A stretch of 64,000 nt of DNA from Nocardioides sp. Soil797 (GTDB lineage: Bacteria; Actinomycetota; Actinomycetes; Propionibacteriales; Nocardioidaceae): contig LMSR01000014.1 of the NCBI GenBank assembly GCA_001429555.1, positions 242,766 through 306,765 of the forward strand, written 5' to 3'. Below the pieces are notes generated by a model. It had not been told where the DNA came from, made no database searches, and was given only the letters and a program-made list of their open reading frames with translations. The position numbers and the translations under genes were made by a program. Positions 55,581 to 63,662 of the stretch are shown piece after piece (position 1 is the first letter of the stretch; every line of letters starts with the position of its first letter).

Positions 55581-56713
55581 GCGCCGTCCATGAAGAGCGT
55601 CTGGCACGGGCGGCGTTGAGCCAGCTGACCGAACCGGGCACACCTCGCATTCGAGATCTCGTCGCTGACATGGGGGCCGTGGCCCTGTACGAAGAACTCC
55701 TCCAGAACCGTAACCCGCAAGGAGTGTTGACTGATTTCGCCCTGCGCCTGGCAGACAACGATCCCGAGCGGGAGCTGGATCGCGCTGCTCGGCAGGGTGT
55801 GCGCTTCATCGTTCCGGGTGACGACGAGTGGCCATCACAACTCGACGCGCTGGAGCCGGTCCGTGGTGCGTCCAATCGTGGCGGGCTCCCTCTCGGGTTG
55901 TGGGTGAAGGGACCCCTGCGCCTCAACGAGTTGGCCGACGCGGTGGCCGTGGTCGGCTCACGTTCGTGTACGACGTACGGCATCGACGTGGCGGGTCAGA
56001 TGTCCGCGGAGGTCGCCAAGGCTGGCACCTGTGTCATCTCCGGAGCAGCGTTCGGCATCGACCAAGCGGCACACCGGGGTGCGTTGTCCGCGCAGGGCAA
56101 GACGGTCGCGGTGCTTGCCTGCGGAGTCGACAAGTTCTATCCCGAGGCTCACGCCAATCTCCTGCGATACCTCGCGGAGCACGGTGCTGTGGTGTCGGAA
56201 GTTCCTCTGGGCTGGTCGCCGATGCGTTCTCGTTTCCTGGCCCGCAACCGGTTGATAGCCGGGCTTGGCCGAGGAACGGTGGTGGTGGAGGCAGCAGCGA
56301 GGTCCGGTGCCCTGAGCACCGCCAACTGGACGACCCAGCTGAATCGTCCTCTGATGGCCGTACCCGGGCCGGTGACCAGTGCACCGTCTGAGGGTGCGCA
56401 CCAACTCATCCGCAACGGTGAGGCCACGCTGGTGACGCAGAGTGCGGAAGTGCTCGAGATGATCAAGCCGTCGGGGGAATACCTCTTCGACATGCCGCGC
56501 GGGCCAGAGCACCGCCGCGACGGCCTGTCGTCGTGTGAGGCGCAGGTGCTCGAAGCCGTCCCGGTTGCCCGGGCAGTCGCGGTCGACTCCATCTCACGTA
56601 CGGCGGGGATCGGCCTCGTCGAGGCCGGCAAGGCACTGAGAAAGCTCGCCGAGGAGGGGCTGGTCGTCCAGAGCGATCACGGCTGGAAGTTGTCACGGGA
56701 TGCTCGCTCGTGA
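55577..56713 (+). CDS. dprA: DNA processing protein DprA
   Basis: 378 residues from ATG 55577, overlapping comM. Loads RecA on incoming single-stranded DNA. The Rossmann-like core has VAVVGSRSCTTYG (about 126-138), VISGAAFGIDQAAHRGAL (about 155-172) and RNRLIAGLGRGTVVVEAA. The C-terminal winged helix (about 315-370) is also present. Last gene of the yraN-comM-dprA unit; what follows is accessory. Confidence 0.94.
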   Translation: MSAVHEERLARAALSQLTEPGTPRIRDLVADMGAVALYEELLQNRNPQGVLTDFALRLADNDPERELDRAARQGVRFIVPGDDEWPSQLDALEPVRGASNRGGLPLGLWVKGPLRLNELADAVAVVGSRSCTTYGIDVAGQMSAEVAKAGTCVISGAAFGIDQAAHRGALSAQGKTVAVLACGVDKFYPEAHANLLRYLAEHGAVVSEVPLGWSPMRSRFLARNRLIAGLGRGTVVVEAAARSGALSTANWTTQLNRPLMAVPGPVTSAPSEGAHQLIRNGEATLVTQSAEVLEMIKPSGEYLFDMPRGPEHRRDGLSSCEAQVLEAVPVARAVAVDSISRTAGIGLVEAGKALRKLAEEGLVVQSDHGWKLSRDARS

Positions 56714-56817
56714 GTTGTCCACAGCTCCGGGAGCGGCCCTTCCGGTGGATGTCGGGTTCGTCATACGGTGGATGCCGACGCCACCGTTCCGGCGTCCTCG
56801 GGATCAGGACGGATGAC

Positions 56818-57420
56818 ATGCACTCACCTCGTCGGGCGATCGTCGCTCTAGGAATGTCGACCCTGTTGTTGGTCAGTGGCTGCAACGGCGACTCCGACGC
56901 CAGCGATGAGCCGACGAAGACCTTCACCCCCACAGTGTCGCCGAGCTCCTCTGCGCCCACGTCGACCTACACGCCACCAGAGCCCGCGAAGCCGCCCAAG
57001 GGCGGCTGGCCCGAGGACAAGCCAGCCAACGAGATCAGCGCAGAAGAAGTCGCACGGATCTGGGTCGAGGTCTATGGAAGAGCGTTGCGGACTGGGGACG
57101 CCAGTCGCCTGCGGCGACTCTCATCGAAATCCTGTGATCTGTGCAAGCAATTCATCGACGACCTGAGGGTGTTGCACCGAGATGGAGGCAAGGTGCGATT
57201 CAAGCACGGCTCGTTCACCGCGGGTGACTTGACCAAGGTCAATACCGACAAGGCGCCTGTCGTCACCCTCCAGTTGGTTGTGAGTGCCTCAGCGGGGACC
57301 CGGACTGATGGGGCCGGCGACAAGCCCGAGCCATTTAAGGCGGAGAACGACGAGTGGTTCTTTGAACTGAAACCATTCCACGGTCGGTGGAGGATCAACG
57401 ACGTGGGATTCGTTGGATGA
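56818..57420 (+). CDS. DUF6318-like lipoprotein, copy 1
   Basis: 200 residues from ATG 56818. Signal peptide with lipobox VSGC (Cys24), followed by an acidic Thr/Ser/Pro linker and then the shared motif EPAKPPKGGWPEDKP. The C-terminal domain (about 75-200) contains a C-x-x-C pair (CDLC) and ends DEWFFELKPFHGRWRINDVG. Cell-surface lipoprotein of unknown function, in the mould of DUF6318 proteins. The 31 nt before and including its start are repeated before copy 3. The next gene overlaps by 4 nt. Confidence 0.8.
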   Translation: MHSPRRAIVALGMSTLLLVSGCNGDSDASDEPTKTFTPTVSPSSSAPTSTYTPPEPAKPPKGGWPEDKPANEISAEEVARIWVEVYGRALRTGDASRLRRLSSKSCDLCKQFIDDLRVLHRDGGKVRFKHGSFTAGDLTKVNTDKAPVVTLQLVVSASAGTRTDGAGDKPEPFKAENDEWFFELKPFHGRWRINDVGFVG

Positions 57421-58199
57421 GGCCGATCCTGGTGGCACTCGCATTGCTGTTGACCGTCTTCGGAATTCGTTCGGCCGCAGTCGCTTCCGAGCACACGGAA
57501 TGTCGGACCGTGACAACGTCCAACAACGTCGGCGGAAGGATCTATGTCAGTGTCAAGAAGGTGTGCATAACGGTCCACGATGCTGGCGCGACGACTACGA
57601 CCAACTCCCCAGATTCGGGATCGGCTGGAAGTTGCGACCCGGTCACAATGACTGAGCGCAAGACGCGCGACGGGTTTGTGCCGGAACTGAAGATCTGCAG
57701 TGGTCCAGGATCAATACGACGGCCTGCGCAGATCGACTGGGCAGCAGCGGCTCTCCAGGCATTTCGCGCAACCGCTATCCCGAAGTCAAAGGTCGTCATC
57801 CAGCCTCCAGGTGGCAAGACTCTGATCAACTTCGACACGCTCTACCGCACCAAGGCCGATGGCTTCACGCGTTCGTTCCAACTGCTCGGTCAACGCGTGT
57901 CCCTGAGGATCAGCCCGGCGTCGTACACCTGGGTCAGCGGCGACGGTGAGCAGTTCACGACGACAGATCCAGGCGTTGCCTATGACCCGGACCTACCGAT
58001 GAGTGCCTACGTCTCCCACAACTACGAGCATCCGGCCGAGGCGCTGCATCCTCGGGTGGACGTGACCTGGACAGCCACCTACCGGGTCGGCAGTGGCCGT
58101 TGGCTTCCGGTGCAGGGAGCAGTCACGACCACGGGCACCGAGGCTGACCTCAAGGTGGTCGAGGCGCGAACCGTCCTCCTCGGCGGCCACGGACACTGA
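57417..58199 (+). CDS. Secreted companion protein, unknown function
   Basis: 260 residues from ATG 57417, translation-coupled to lipoprotein copy 1. Residues 1-23 are a signal peptide (ILVALALLLTVFGIRSAAVA), followed by a Thr-rich region with several cysteines (about 30-80) and a beta-rich domain ending SGRWLPVQGAVTTTGTEADL. No family recognised. The last 33 residues recur in a truncated copy at 59740-59838, so lipoprotein and companion were duplicated as a pair. Probably exported and acting together with the lipoprotein. Confidence 0.65.
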   Translation: MRPILVALALLLTVFGIRSAAVASEHTECRTVTTSNNVGGRIYVSVKKVCITVHDAGATTTTNSPDSGSAGSCDPVTMTERKTRDGFVPELKICSGPGSIRRPAQIDWAAAALQAFRATAIPKSKVVIQPPGGKTLINFDTLYRTKADGFTRSFQLLGQRVSLRISPASYTWVSGDGEQFTTTDPGVAYDPDLPMSAYVSHNYEHPAEALHPRVDVTWTATYRVGSGRWLPVQGAVTTTGTEADLKVVEARTVLLGGHGH

Positions 58200-58205
58200 A
58201 GAGTC

Positions 58206-58793
58206 GTGCGGTCTCTGTCGCTGGTCGTCGTCTCAGCGTTGCTGCTGTTCGTCGGGTGCAACGGTGATTCCAGCGCCAGCGACGAATTGATCGAGAGGTC
58301 TCCGACGGTGCCCCCAAGCTCGTCGGAGTCCGCGTCCATCTACACGCCACCGGAGCCGGCGAAGCCTCCGAAAGGTGGGTGGCCCGAGGACAAGCCGGCG
58401 TCGGAGATCAGTGCCGAGAAAGTCGCCCGGATCTGGGTTCAGGAATTGAGCAGTGCATCTGAGGCTGGAGACACGAGACGACTACGCCACATCTCGACAC
58501 CCGAGTGCACGGAGTGCGTGGGGTATGCAGAGGACATCGATGAGGACTTCGCGGATGGTGTTGTCGTCAAGTTTCGATGTGACGCATACCGTCCTGGCGA
58601 ACTCATTCACGCGAACGGAGAGTCGGCCCGTCACGTTGAGATCGCTCTTCGTGTGAAGGCTTGCGGAGGGACTCGGCACGAAGCGTCGGATCCCAAGCCT
58701 TTGCTGTTCCATGCGCAGCAGTTCAAGTGGTACTTCGTGCTTGCGCTGAAGAAGCGACGTTGGAGGATCGTCGAGATGGCGCTATTGGAGTGA
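58206..58793 (+). CDS. DUF6318-like lipoprotein, copy 2
   Basis: 195 residues from GTG 58206, 6 nt after the companion gene. Lipobox FVGC, then the shared EPAKPPKGGWPEDKP and SAEKVARIWVQEL, a CTEC pair, and an ending KWYFVLALKKRRWRIVEMAL. It is more diverged from copies 1 and 3 than they are from each other, mainly in the signal peptide and the central part. No companion gene follows it. Confidence 0.78.
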   Translation: MRSLSLVVVSALLLFVGCNGDSSASDELIERSPTVPPSSSESASIYTPPEPAKPPKGGWPEDKPASEISAEKVARIWVQELSSASEAGDTRRLRHISTPECTECVGYAEDIDEDFADGVVVKFRCDAYRPGELIHANGESARHVEIALRVKACGGTRHEASDPKPLLFHAQQFKWYFVLALKKRRWRIVEMALLE

Positions 58794-58794
58794 G

Positions 58795-58890
58795 CTAATG
58801 CTCAGTTGGTGGCGGTCTGGGGTGGCCAGTTGATGGTCGTCGGAAGCATCCGTCGCCCGCTCGAAGCAATGCTGGTGGCTCGGGCAGTCT
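58795..58890 (-). pseudogene. Fragment of a DUF222/HNH gene 3' end
   Basis: On the minus strand the bases code GDGCFRRPSTGHPRPPPTEH followed by a stop, close to the end of the intact HNH gene (GDGCFRRPSTDPPPTSNST). At DNA level 58829-58857 matches 59892-59920 at 27 of 29 bases. No start or further HNH sequence is present, so this is a leftover of duplication or recombination, placed between lipoprotein copies 2 and 3. Confidence 0.7.
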
Positions 58891-58955
58891 CGCATCGCGG
58901 TCGAACTCCGCGGGTCTGGACCATGGCCTCCAGATGGATGTGGGCGCCCCCGTTG

Positions 58956-58986
58956 CGGCGTCCTCGGGAACAGGACGGATCACATG
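58956..58986 (+). repeat. 31-nt repeat of the copy 1 upstream region
   Basis: CGGCGTCCTCGGGA with one variable base, CAGGACGGAT and ACATG occur here and at 56790-56820, with two mismatches over 31 nt. In both places the repeat ends in the ATG of a DUF6318-like lipoprotein (copy 1 and copy 3). It shows that the duplication included the ribosome-binding region and probably the promoter. Confidence 0.75.
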
Positions 58987-59586
58987 GACGCACCTCGTCG
59001 GACGCTCGTCGCTTTTGGAATGGCGGCGCTGTTGTTGGTCAGTGGCTGCAACGGGGACTCGGACGCTAGTGATGAGCCGACGAAGACATTCACCCCCATG
59101 GTGTCTCCGACTCTGTCGGAGCCGACGTCGACGTACACGCGACCCGAGCCCGCGAAGCCGCCGAAGGACGGCTGGCCCGAGGACAAGCCCGTGACCGAGA
59201 TCAGCGCGGAACAGGTTGCGCGGATCTGGGTAGAGGCGTACAGCGCTGCCACAGTCGACGGCGACTTGAGCAGGATGCGTGCGTTGGGCACGGCCGGTTG
59301 TCGCGAGTGCAAACGGTGGATGGCCGACATTCGTGAAGACTTCGAAGCCGGGGTAGTAGTTCGCACGAAGGGCAAACCGTTCACTACGGGTCGCCGCACC
59401 ATGATCGACGTCGACTCACCCAATCGCGTTGAGATCCGACTTTCGGTCAGGTCCTCAGCCGGGGAACGGATTGAGAATCCACCTGCAGCAGATCAGCACT
59501 TTGCCGCTGAAGATTACGAGTGGTTCTTCATCCTGACCATGGTTCAGCAGCAATGGAGAGTTGCTGACGTCGGGTTCGCGGAGTGA
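58984..59586 (+). CDS. DUF6318-like lipoprotein, copy 3
   Basis: 200 residues from ATG 58984. Lipobox VSGC, then GDSDASDEPTKTFTPMVSP, almost identical to copy 1 over the first 65 residues, and the pair CREC further on. The C-terminal part diverges but keeps EWFFILTMVQQQWRVADVG. Its stop lies close to the start of the truncated companion gene. Copies 1 and 3 are the closest pair. Confidence 0.8.
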   Translation: MDAPRRTLVAFGMAALLLVSGCNGDSDASDEPTKTFTPMVSPTLSEPTSTYTRPEPAKPPKDGWPEDKPVTEISAEQVARIWVEAYSAATVDGDLSRMRALGTAGCRECKRWMADIREDFEAGVVVRTKGKPFTTGRRTMIDVDSPNRVEIRLSVRSSAGERIENPPAADQHFAAEDYEWFFILTMVQQQWRVADVGFAE

Positions 59587-59589
59587 TGG

Positions 59590-59838
59590 GTGTCTGGCTT
59601 GGCTTCGGCCTTCTTCTTGCCCGCGTGTCGCAAGTGGACTGGACCGATTGGCTCGGCGGTCGTTCCTGCTGCTTCTTCGCAGATCGGGGATGCACAAGCG
59701 AGTGGCTGCGGTCGCCAGACGGTCATGGCTATGTGCAGTGGGCGTTGGCTGCCGGTGCAGGGAACTGTCACGACCACAGGCATTGAAGCGGACCTCAAAG
59801 TTGTTGAGGCGCGCAGCGTTCTGCTCAGTGGCTACTGA
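59590..59838 (+). pseudogene. Truncated copy of the secreted companion gene
   Basis: The last 33 codons (from about 59740) read GRWLPVQGTVTTTGIEADLK and VVEARSVLLSGY, matching the end of the companion gene at 58199 closely. The 5' part before that shows no similarity and no signal peptide, so most of the gene was deleted. It lies directly after lipoprotein copy 3, the same relation as in copy 1. Confidence 0.75.
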
Positions 59839-59860
59839 GGGGCGACGGGCAGCGAAGTAG

Positions 59861-61204
59861 TCAGGTGCTGTTGGACGTCGGCGGCGGATCGGTTGAAGGT
59901 CGCCGGAAGCATCCGTCGCCTGGGTTGGCTCGCGCTTCGGGTGTGATGTCGGTGCTGCCGGTGTTGTCGCGGAAGTAGACGCGACCGGCGGGGGAGCGCC
60001 ACAGGTAGGCGCCCGGTTCGAGCACTGTGTAGTTCCAGCCACGATGCGTCTTCATGCGGTGGTGGCGCCGGCACAGGGCAGCGACGTTGCATTCACACGA
60101 AGCGCCACCCTGCTCGTGGGGGACCCTGTGGTCGTGATCGCAGCGCTTGGCGGCTCGACTGCAGTACGGGAAGACGCAGATGTGGTCGCGGGCGTCGATG
60201 CGGGCCTTGAGACGGTCGGGGAGTTCGTACTGCTCGACGTTTTCGTGGCCGGCGAGGTCGATCACCGGGGTGACGGTGAGATGGGTGTCGTCACGGCCGG
60301 CCCAGTCACAGATCTGCTGGACCAGGAGAGGGACCCGGCCCTTCTCCAAGCGGCCGACGATGCCGGTTCCCTCGATGGCGTCCTGAGAGATGTGGACCAC
60401 GAGCGTCATCTTCTTGCTCGGCCTACGCGAGGTGGAGTCCGCCGTGCCGTTGATCAGGTCAAGGGCAGCAGCCGGGTCGGCCAGAATGCCGATGGCCATC
60501 GCCCGGCGAACGTCATGGCTCTCGGGAACGCCGAGACCGTTCAGGATCTGCGAGATCTGGTTGATCTTGTCGTTGAAGTCGAGAACATCCTTCATGTCAC
60601 CGCTGATCTGCATTCGGGCGAGCCCCGTGTGGGAGAAGTTGGAGTCGAGGTCGACGTGGCGCTTGTCGAGCTCTTCGATCTGCTCCTGCTCGCGCTGCTC
60701 GGGGTAGAGCTTCAGCATCGCCTCGTCGATCAGGCGCTCGAGGGTGATCAGCCCGACCTTGTGGGCAACATTCACAACCGCGGCATCAACATGCGCCGCG
60801 ACGTCGTCGGGGTGGCCAATGGTCATCTGTGCGATGCGGCGCGCACGCCACGCAGTGATCTCGCCTCTGGCAAGGCGCTCCCAGACCAACGGCAGGCGAT
60901 GGCGCAACTCCATCGCCTCGTGGATCAGCCGATCACCGGCCTCATGGGAGAGGCCGATCGCCAGCGCGAACTCGGCACCCGCGTCGTAGGCCATCTGGGG
61001 CAGGGTCTGCACCCGGAACTCATCGACCTCGACGATCTCGAAGGCGCCGGTGTCGTGTGGGCCGTTGACGGGATGTGCGGCCGCCCATTCGGTGGCGCGC
61101 AACAAGATCAGGCGCTCGGCATCGTCGGAGGCGAGTCGCAGGGTCCGGGCATCTTCGAGCACCTCGGCGACAGTCGAGGAGGCGGGTGCGAAGGTGCTGG
61201 ACAT
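59861..61204 (-). CDS. DUF222/HNH endonuclease-domain protein
   Basis: 447 residues from ATG 61204. The DUF222 region (about 25-300) precedes an HNH domain (about 340-392): DHICVFPYCSRAAKRC, then DHDHRVPHEQGG and CRRHHRMKTHRGW, giving the expected metal ligands and catalytic His. These genes occur in many copies in Actinobacteria (13E12-type repeats in mycobacteria) and may promote rearrangement. Its 3' end is duplicated 1 kb away between the lipoprotein copies. Confidence 0.9.
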   Translation of the reverse strand: MSSTFAPASSTVAEVLEDARTLRLASDDAERLILLRATEWAAAHPVNGPHDTGAFEIVEVDEFRVQTLPQMAYDAGAEFALAIGLSHEAGDRLIHEAMELRHRLPLVWERLARGEITAWRARRIAQMTIGHPDDVAAHVDAAVVNVAHKVGLITLERLIDEAMLKLYPEQREQEQIEELDKRHVDLDSNFSHTGLARMQISGDMKDVLDFNDKINQISQILNGLGVPESHDVRRAMAIGILADPAAALDLINGTADSTSRRPSKKMTLVVHISQDAIEGTGIVGRLEKGRVPLLVQQICDWAGRDDTHLTVTPVIDLAGHENVEQYELPDRLKARIDARDHICVFPYCSRAAKRCDHDHRVPHEQGGASCECNVAALCRRHHRMKTHRGWNYTVLEPGAYLWRSPAGRVYFRDNTGSTDITPEARANPGDGCFRRPSTDPPPTSNST

Positions 61205-61361
61205 GGTCTGATTTTACTTCGAACAAGGATTCGATGACAAGAGGATTTGGCAATCTGTGGAGAAGTATTTCCGCAGGTCAGAAGGGATTTTGACCCGGCT
61301 TTCATCCACAGGCAGTGTCGTTGCAGATGAGGGGCCCGAGAGGTGCCTAGACTCGATCCCG

Positions 61362-62291
61362 ATGGACGACGAAGAGCTGCTCCCCGAAGCGATGGCCAAG
61401 GTCCTCGCCGACTACGAGCGCCACCTCGCCAACGAGCGCGACCTGACTCCGCACACCGTCCGCGCCTACCTCGGTGACGTGGCCTCCATGCTCGACCACG
61501 CCCACCGCCTGGGGTTCGACGACGCGAGTGAGCTTGACCTCCGCACCCTGCGAAGCTGGCTGGCGAAACTGCAATCGCAGGGCAAATCGCGTACGACGAT
61601 TGCGCGGCGCGCGACCGCGGCCCGCGTCTTCACCGGTTGGCTCTTCAGAACCGGTCGCTCCCAGGTCGATGCCGGAAGCCTGTTGGCTTCACCCAAGGCC
61701 CACAAGCCGCTGCCCGACGTACTCCGCGCCGACGAAGCGCGGGCCCTGGTCGAGCACGCTGCCGAGCTCGCCGACGACGGCAGCCCGATCGGCATCCGTG
61801 ACGTGGCGATGCTCGAGCTCCTCTACGCCACGGGCATGCGCGTGGGGGAACTGTGTGGACTCGACGTCGACGACCTCGACTTCGACCGGCAGGTGGCGCG
61901 CGTCCTGGGCAAGGGGCGCAAGGAGCGGAGCGTGCCGTTCGGTCAACCCGCAGCGCTGGCGATCAAGCGGTGGCTCGACCATGCGCGTCCGAAGCTTCGC
62001 GCCGAAGGGGCCGGGCCCGCCCTGTTCCTCGGCGCGCGGGGACGGAGGATCGACCAACGGGCGGTGCGCACCCTGGTTCACAAGCGCATCCGCGACGTGC
62101 CCGGGGCCCCTGACATCGGCCCGCACGGGCTCCGGCACACCGCTGCCACTCACCTTCTCGAGGGCGGGGCCGACCTTCGCACGGTGCAGGAACTACTCGG
62201 CCATTCGTCGATGGCCACCACCCAGATCTACACCCACGTCAGCAGCGAACGACTGCGCGCCGCCTACCAGCAGGCGCACCCACGCGCCTGA
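61362..62291 (+). CDS. xerC: Tyrosine recombinase XerC
   Basis: 309 residues from ATG 61362. Resolves chromosome dimers with XerD at dif. A core-binding domain (about 10-100) is followed by the catalytic domain with the Arg in TGMRVGELCGLD, Lys in LGKGRKERSVPFG, HGLRHTAATHLLEGG, His in LGHSSMATTQIYTHV and the nucleophile Tyr in that last block. Position between dprA and rpsB is conserved. Confidence 0.93.
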   Translation: MDDEELLPEAMAKVLADYERHLANERDLTPHTVRAYLGDVASMLDHAHRLGFDDASELDLRTLRSWLAKLQSQGKSRTTIARRATAARVFTGWLFRTGRSQVDAGSLLASPKAHKPLPDVLRADEARALVEHAAELADDGSPIGIRDVAMLELLYATGMRVGELCGLDVDDLDFDRQVARVLGKGRKERSVPFGQPAALAIKRWLDHARPKLRAEGAGPALFLGARGRRIDQRAVRTLVHKRIRDVPGAPDIGPHGLRHTAATHLLEGGADLRTVQELLGHSSMATTQIYTHVSSERLRAAYQQAHPRA

Positions 62292-62303
62292 ACGCCCAAG
62301 GGC

Positions 62304-62618
62304 TTGCCCCAGCGCGACCCAGGGTTGGGAGTTGCTGCCGGACGTCACGTCGGCAAGGGCGCCAGGATCCGCGGCGACGACCTCAACCCCAAGTGCAAGG
62401 ACCTGGAGCAGCGCAACACGAAGATCTTCTTCATCGGCGACCAGGCGAATCGGGAGTTCCTCCGGTCGATCATCGATGAGATCGGGCCGGACGACGTGCT
62501 GATCGAGGACCGCGGCCACCGCGCCCCGCAGCAGATCGCCACCTTCGAGGAGTTTCGCCCGACGATCAGTGGGGACGGCCCGCTGGCCCGCGCGAAGGGG
62601 CTGCTCAACCGCGGTTGA
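62304..62618 (+). pseudogene. Fragment of a SAM-dependent methyltransferase
   Basis: The translation from TTG 62304 has a middle stretch, RIRGDDLNPKCKDLEQRNTK then FFIGDQANREFLRSIIDEI and LIEDRGHRAPQQIATFEEF, that resembles class I methyltransferases of the macrocin O-methyltransferase type (usually DINP, IGDQ, IDDGGH and QQ-TFEEL). Here DDGGH has become EDRGH and there is no upstream SAM loop, so only about 60 residues of a larger gene remain. It ends in a tandem repeat. Probably a decayed gene. Confidence 0.6.
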
Positions 62619-62648
62619 CTCAGCCGCGGTTGACTCAACCGCGGCTCA
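62604..62648. repeat. 15-nt tandem repeat, three copies
   Basis: CTCAACCGCGGTTGA (62604), CTCAGCCGCGGTTGA (62619) and CTCAACCGCGGCTCA (62634) are contiguous. The unit contains the palindrome CAACCGCGGTTG. The methyltransferase fragment stops in unit 1 and the M23 gene stops in unit 3 on the other strand, so it may act as a two-way terminator. Confidence 0.8.
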
Positions 62649-63246
62649 CCGTTCCTCGGATCGCCGAGCGCCAGGCACTGGGGGCAGGCAGGGCGTGCTC
62701 GGTGTGCGCGCCCTGTGCCACGGCCAGTCCCTCGAAGGGCAGGAGACGCACGCGCTGCGCACCCACGAGGGAGAGCGGATCGAGATAGACGTCGTCGACG
62801 TTGCGGATCAGTCCCCAGTGGAGGCAGGCAGTGGGAAGGCAGTGGGACTGGCGCAGCTCGAGGCGGCCGATCGGCTGCCCCGCATCGACCATTTCTCCCA
62901 CCGCGACCGAGGCGACCACAGGTTCGTACGTCGTACGCGTGGCGCCGTGGTCGACCACCACGACGGAGCGGCCGGCCAGCACCGAAGCGAAGGTCACGGT
63001 GCCCGGGAGTGCGGAGCGCACCACCTGCCCGGGGGAGCCCGCCAGGTCGACGCCACGGTGCCCGGCACCCCACCGTGTGTCCGGAGGGTCGAATCCGGCC
63101 ACGACGGTGGGGTTGGGAACGAGTGGCCAGACACCGTCGGGGGCGGGCCGGTCACTCGCGACAGCGGCACCGGCACAGCTCCCGCTGACCAGGAGCCACA
63201 GGCCCAGGACCAGCAGGATCGAGAGGGAGTTGCGTCGGTTCCGCAT
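62635..63246 (-). CDS. M23-family metallopeptidase, secreted
   Basis: 203 residues from ATG 63246; a longer frame upstream lacks support. The signal peptide is residues about 5-30 (LSILLVLGLWLLVSG). The LytM/M23 domain has the zinc ligands HRGVD (about 66-70) and the HxH-type LHWGL (about 147-151), in the order of peptidoglycan endopeptidases or of inactive regulators. It acts in the wall. The same gene before rpsB is Rv2891-like in mycobacteria. Confidence 0.85.
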   Translation of the reverse strand: MRNRRNSLSILLVLGLWLLVSGSCAGAAVASDRPAPDGVWPLVPNPTVVAGFDPPDTRWGAGHRGVDLAGSPGQVVRSALPGTVTFASVLAGRSVVVVDHGATRTTYEPVVASVAVGEMVDAGQPIGRLELRQSHCLPTACLHWGLIRNVDDVYLDPLSLVGAQRVRLLPFEGLAVAQGAHTEHALPAPSAWRSAIRGTVSRG

Positions 63247-63662
63247 GAGGGGAGGATGTCGCGGAAGCAGGCCGTCGGAAGAGGGGCAATTGGCAGGCTG
63301 TGGACAAAGGGTCCCGTGGCTGCCGCTGTGCGCGGAAAACGGCTCCCGTGCCGATTGGTCGCGGGCGCCCAGATCAACTAGTCTGGTCACCGCAATCCGT
63401 CCGCGGATTGACTTCGCACGCTCGCAGACCACGACGTACTCCACACGGAGCGCGATCGCCCGTGGGTGGCACTCCTCAGTTCCGGCGTCTCAACACAAGT
63501 CGGATCGGATGGCCACGCGGCGTCAGGGCGACCGACACCCGTCGGGAGCAACGAACTGAAAACAATGCTGGTCGACCAACCGGCTTGCCTCTCCGATGCG
63601 GATCGGAGTCGAAGGCGAGCACGCAAGCGGTGGCGCGACCACACCAACAGGAAAGAAGAATC
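63247..63662 (+). promoter_or_regulatory. Long leader and promoter of rpsB
   Basis: These 416 nt hold no convincing gene. A promoter-like pair TTGGTC (63355-63360) and TAGTCT (63379-63384), 18 nt apart, would start transcription near 63391 and give a leader of about 270 nt. CAATCCG (63393-63399) pairs with CGGATTG (63404-63410) at the predicted 5' end. Long rpsB leaders are used for feedback control by S2 in some bacteria; whether this one is cannot be seen. Confidence 0.4.

Noticed and set aside
60044..61237. 397-codon plus-strand frame over the HNH gene
   Set aside because: The HNH/DUF222 protein on minus has full metal ligands; the plus frame has no recognised motif.
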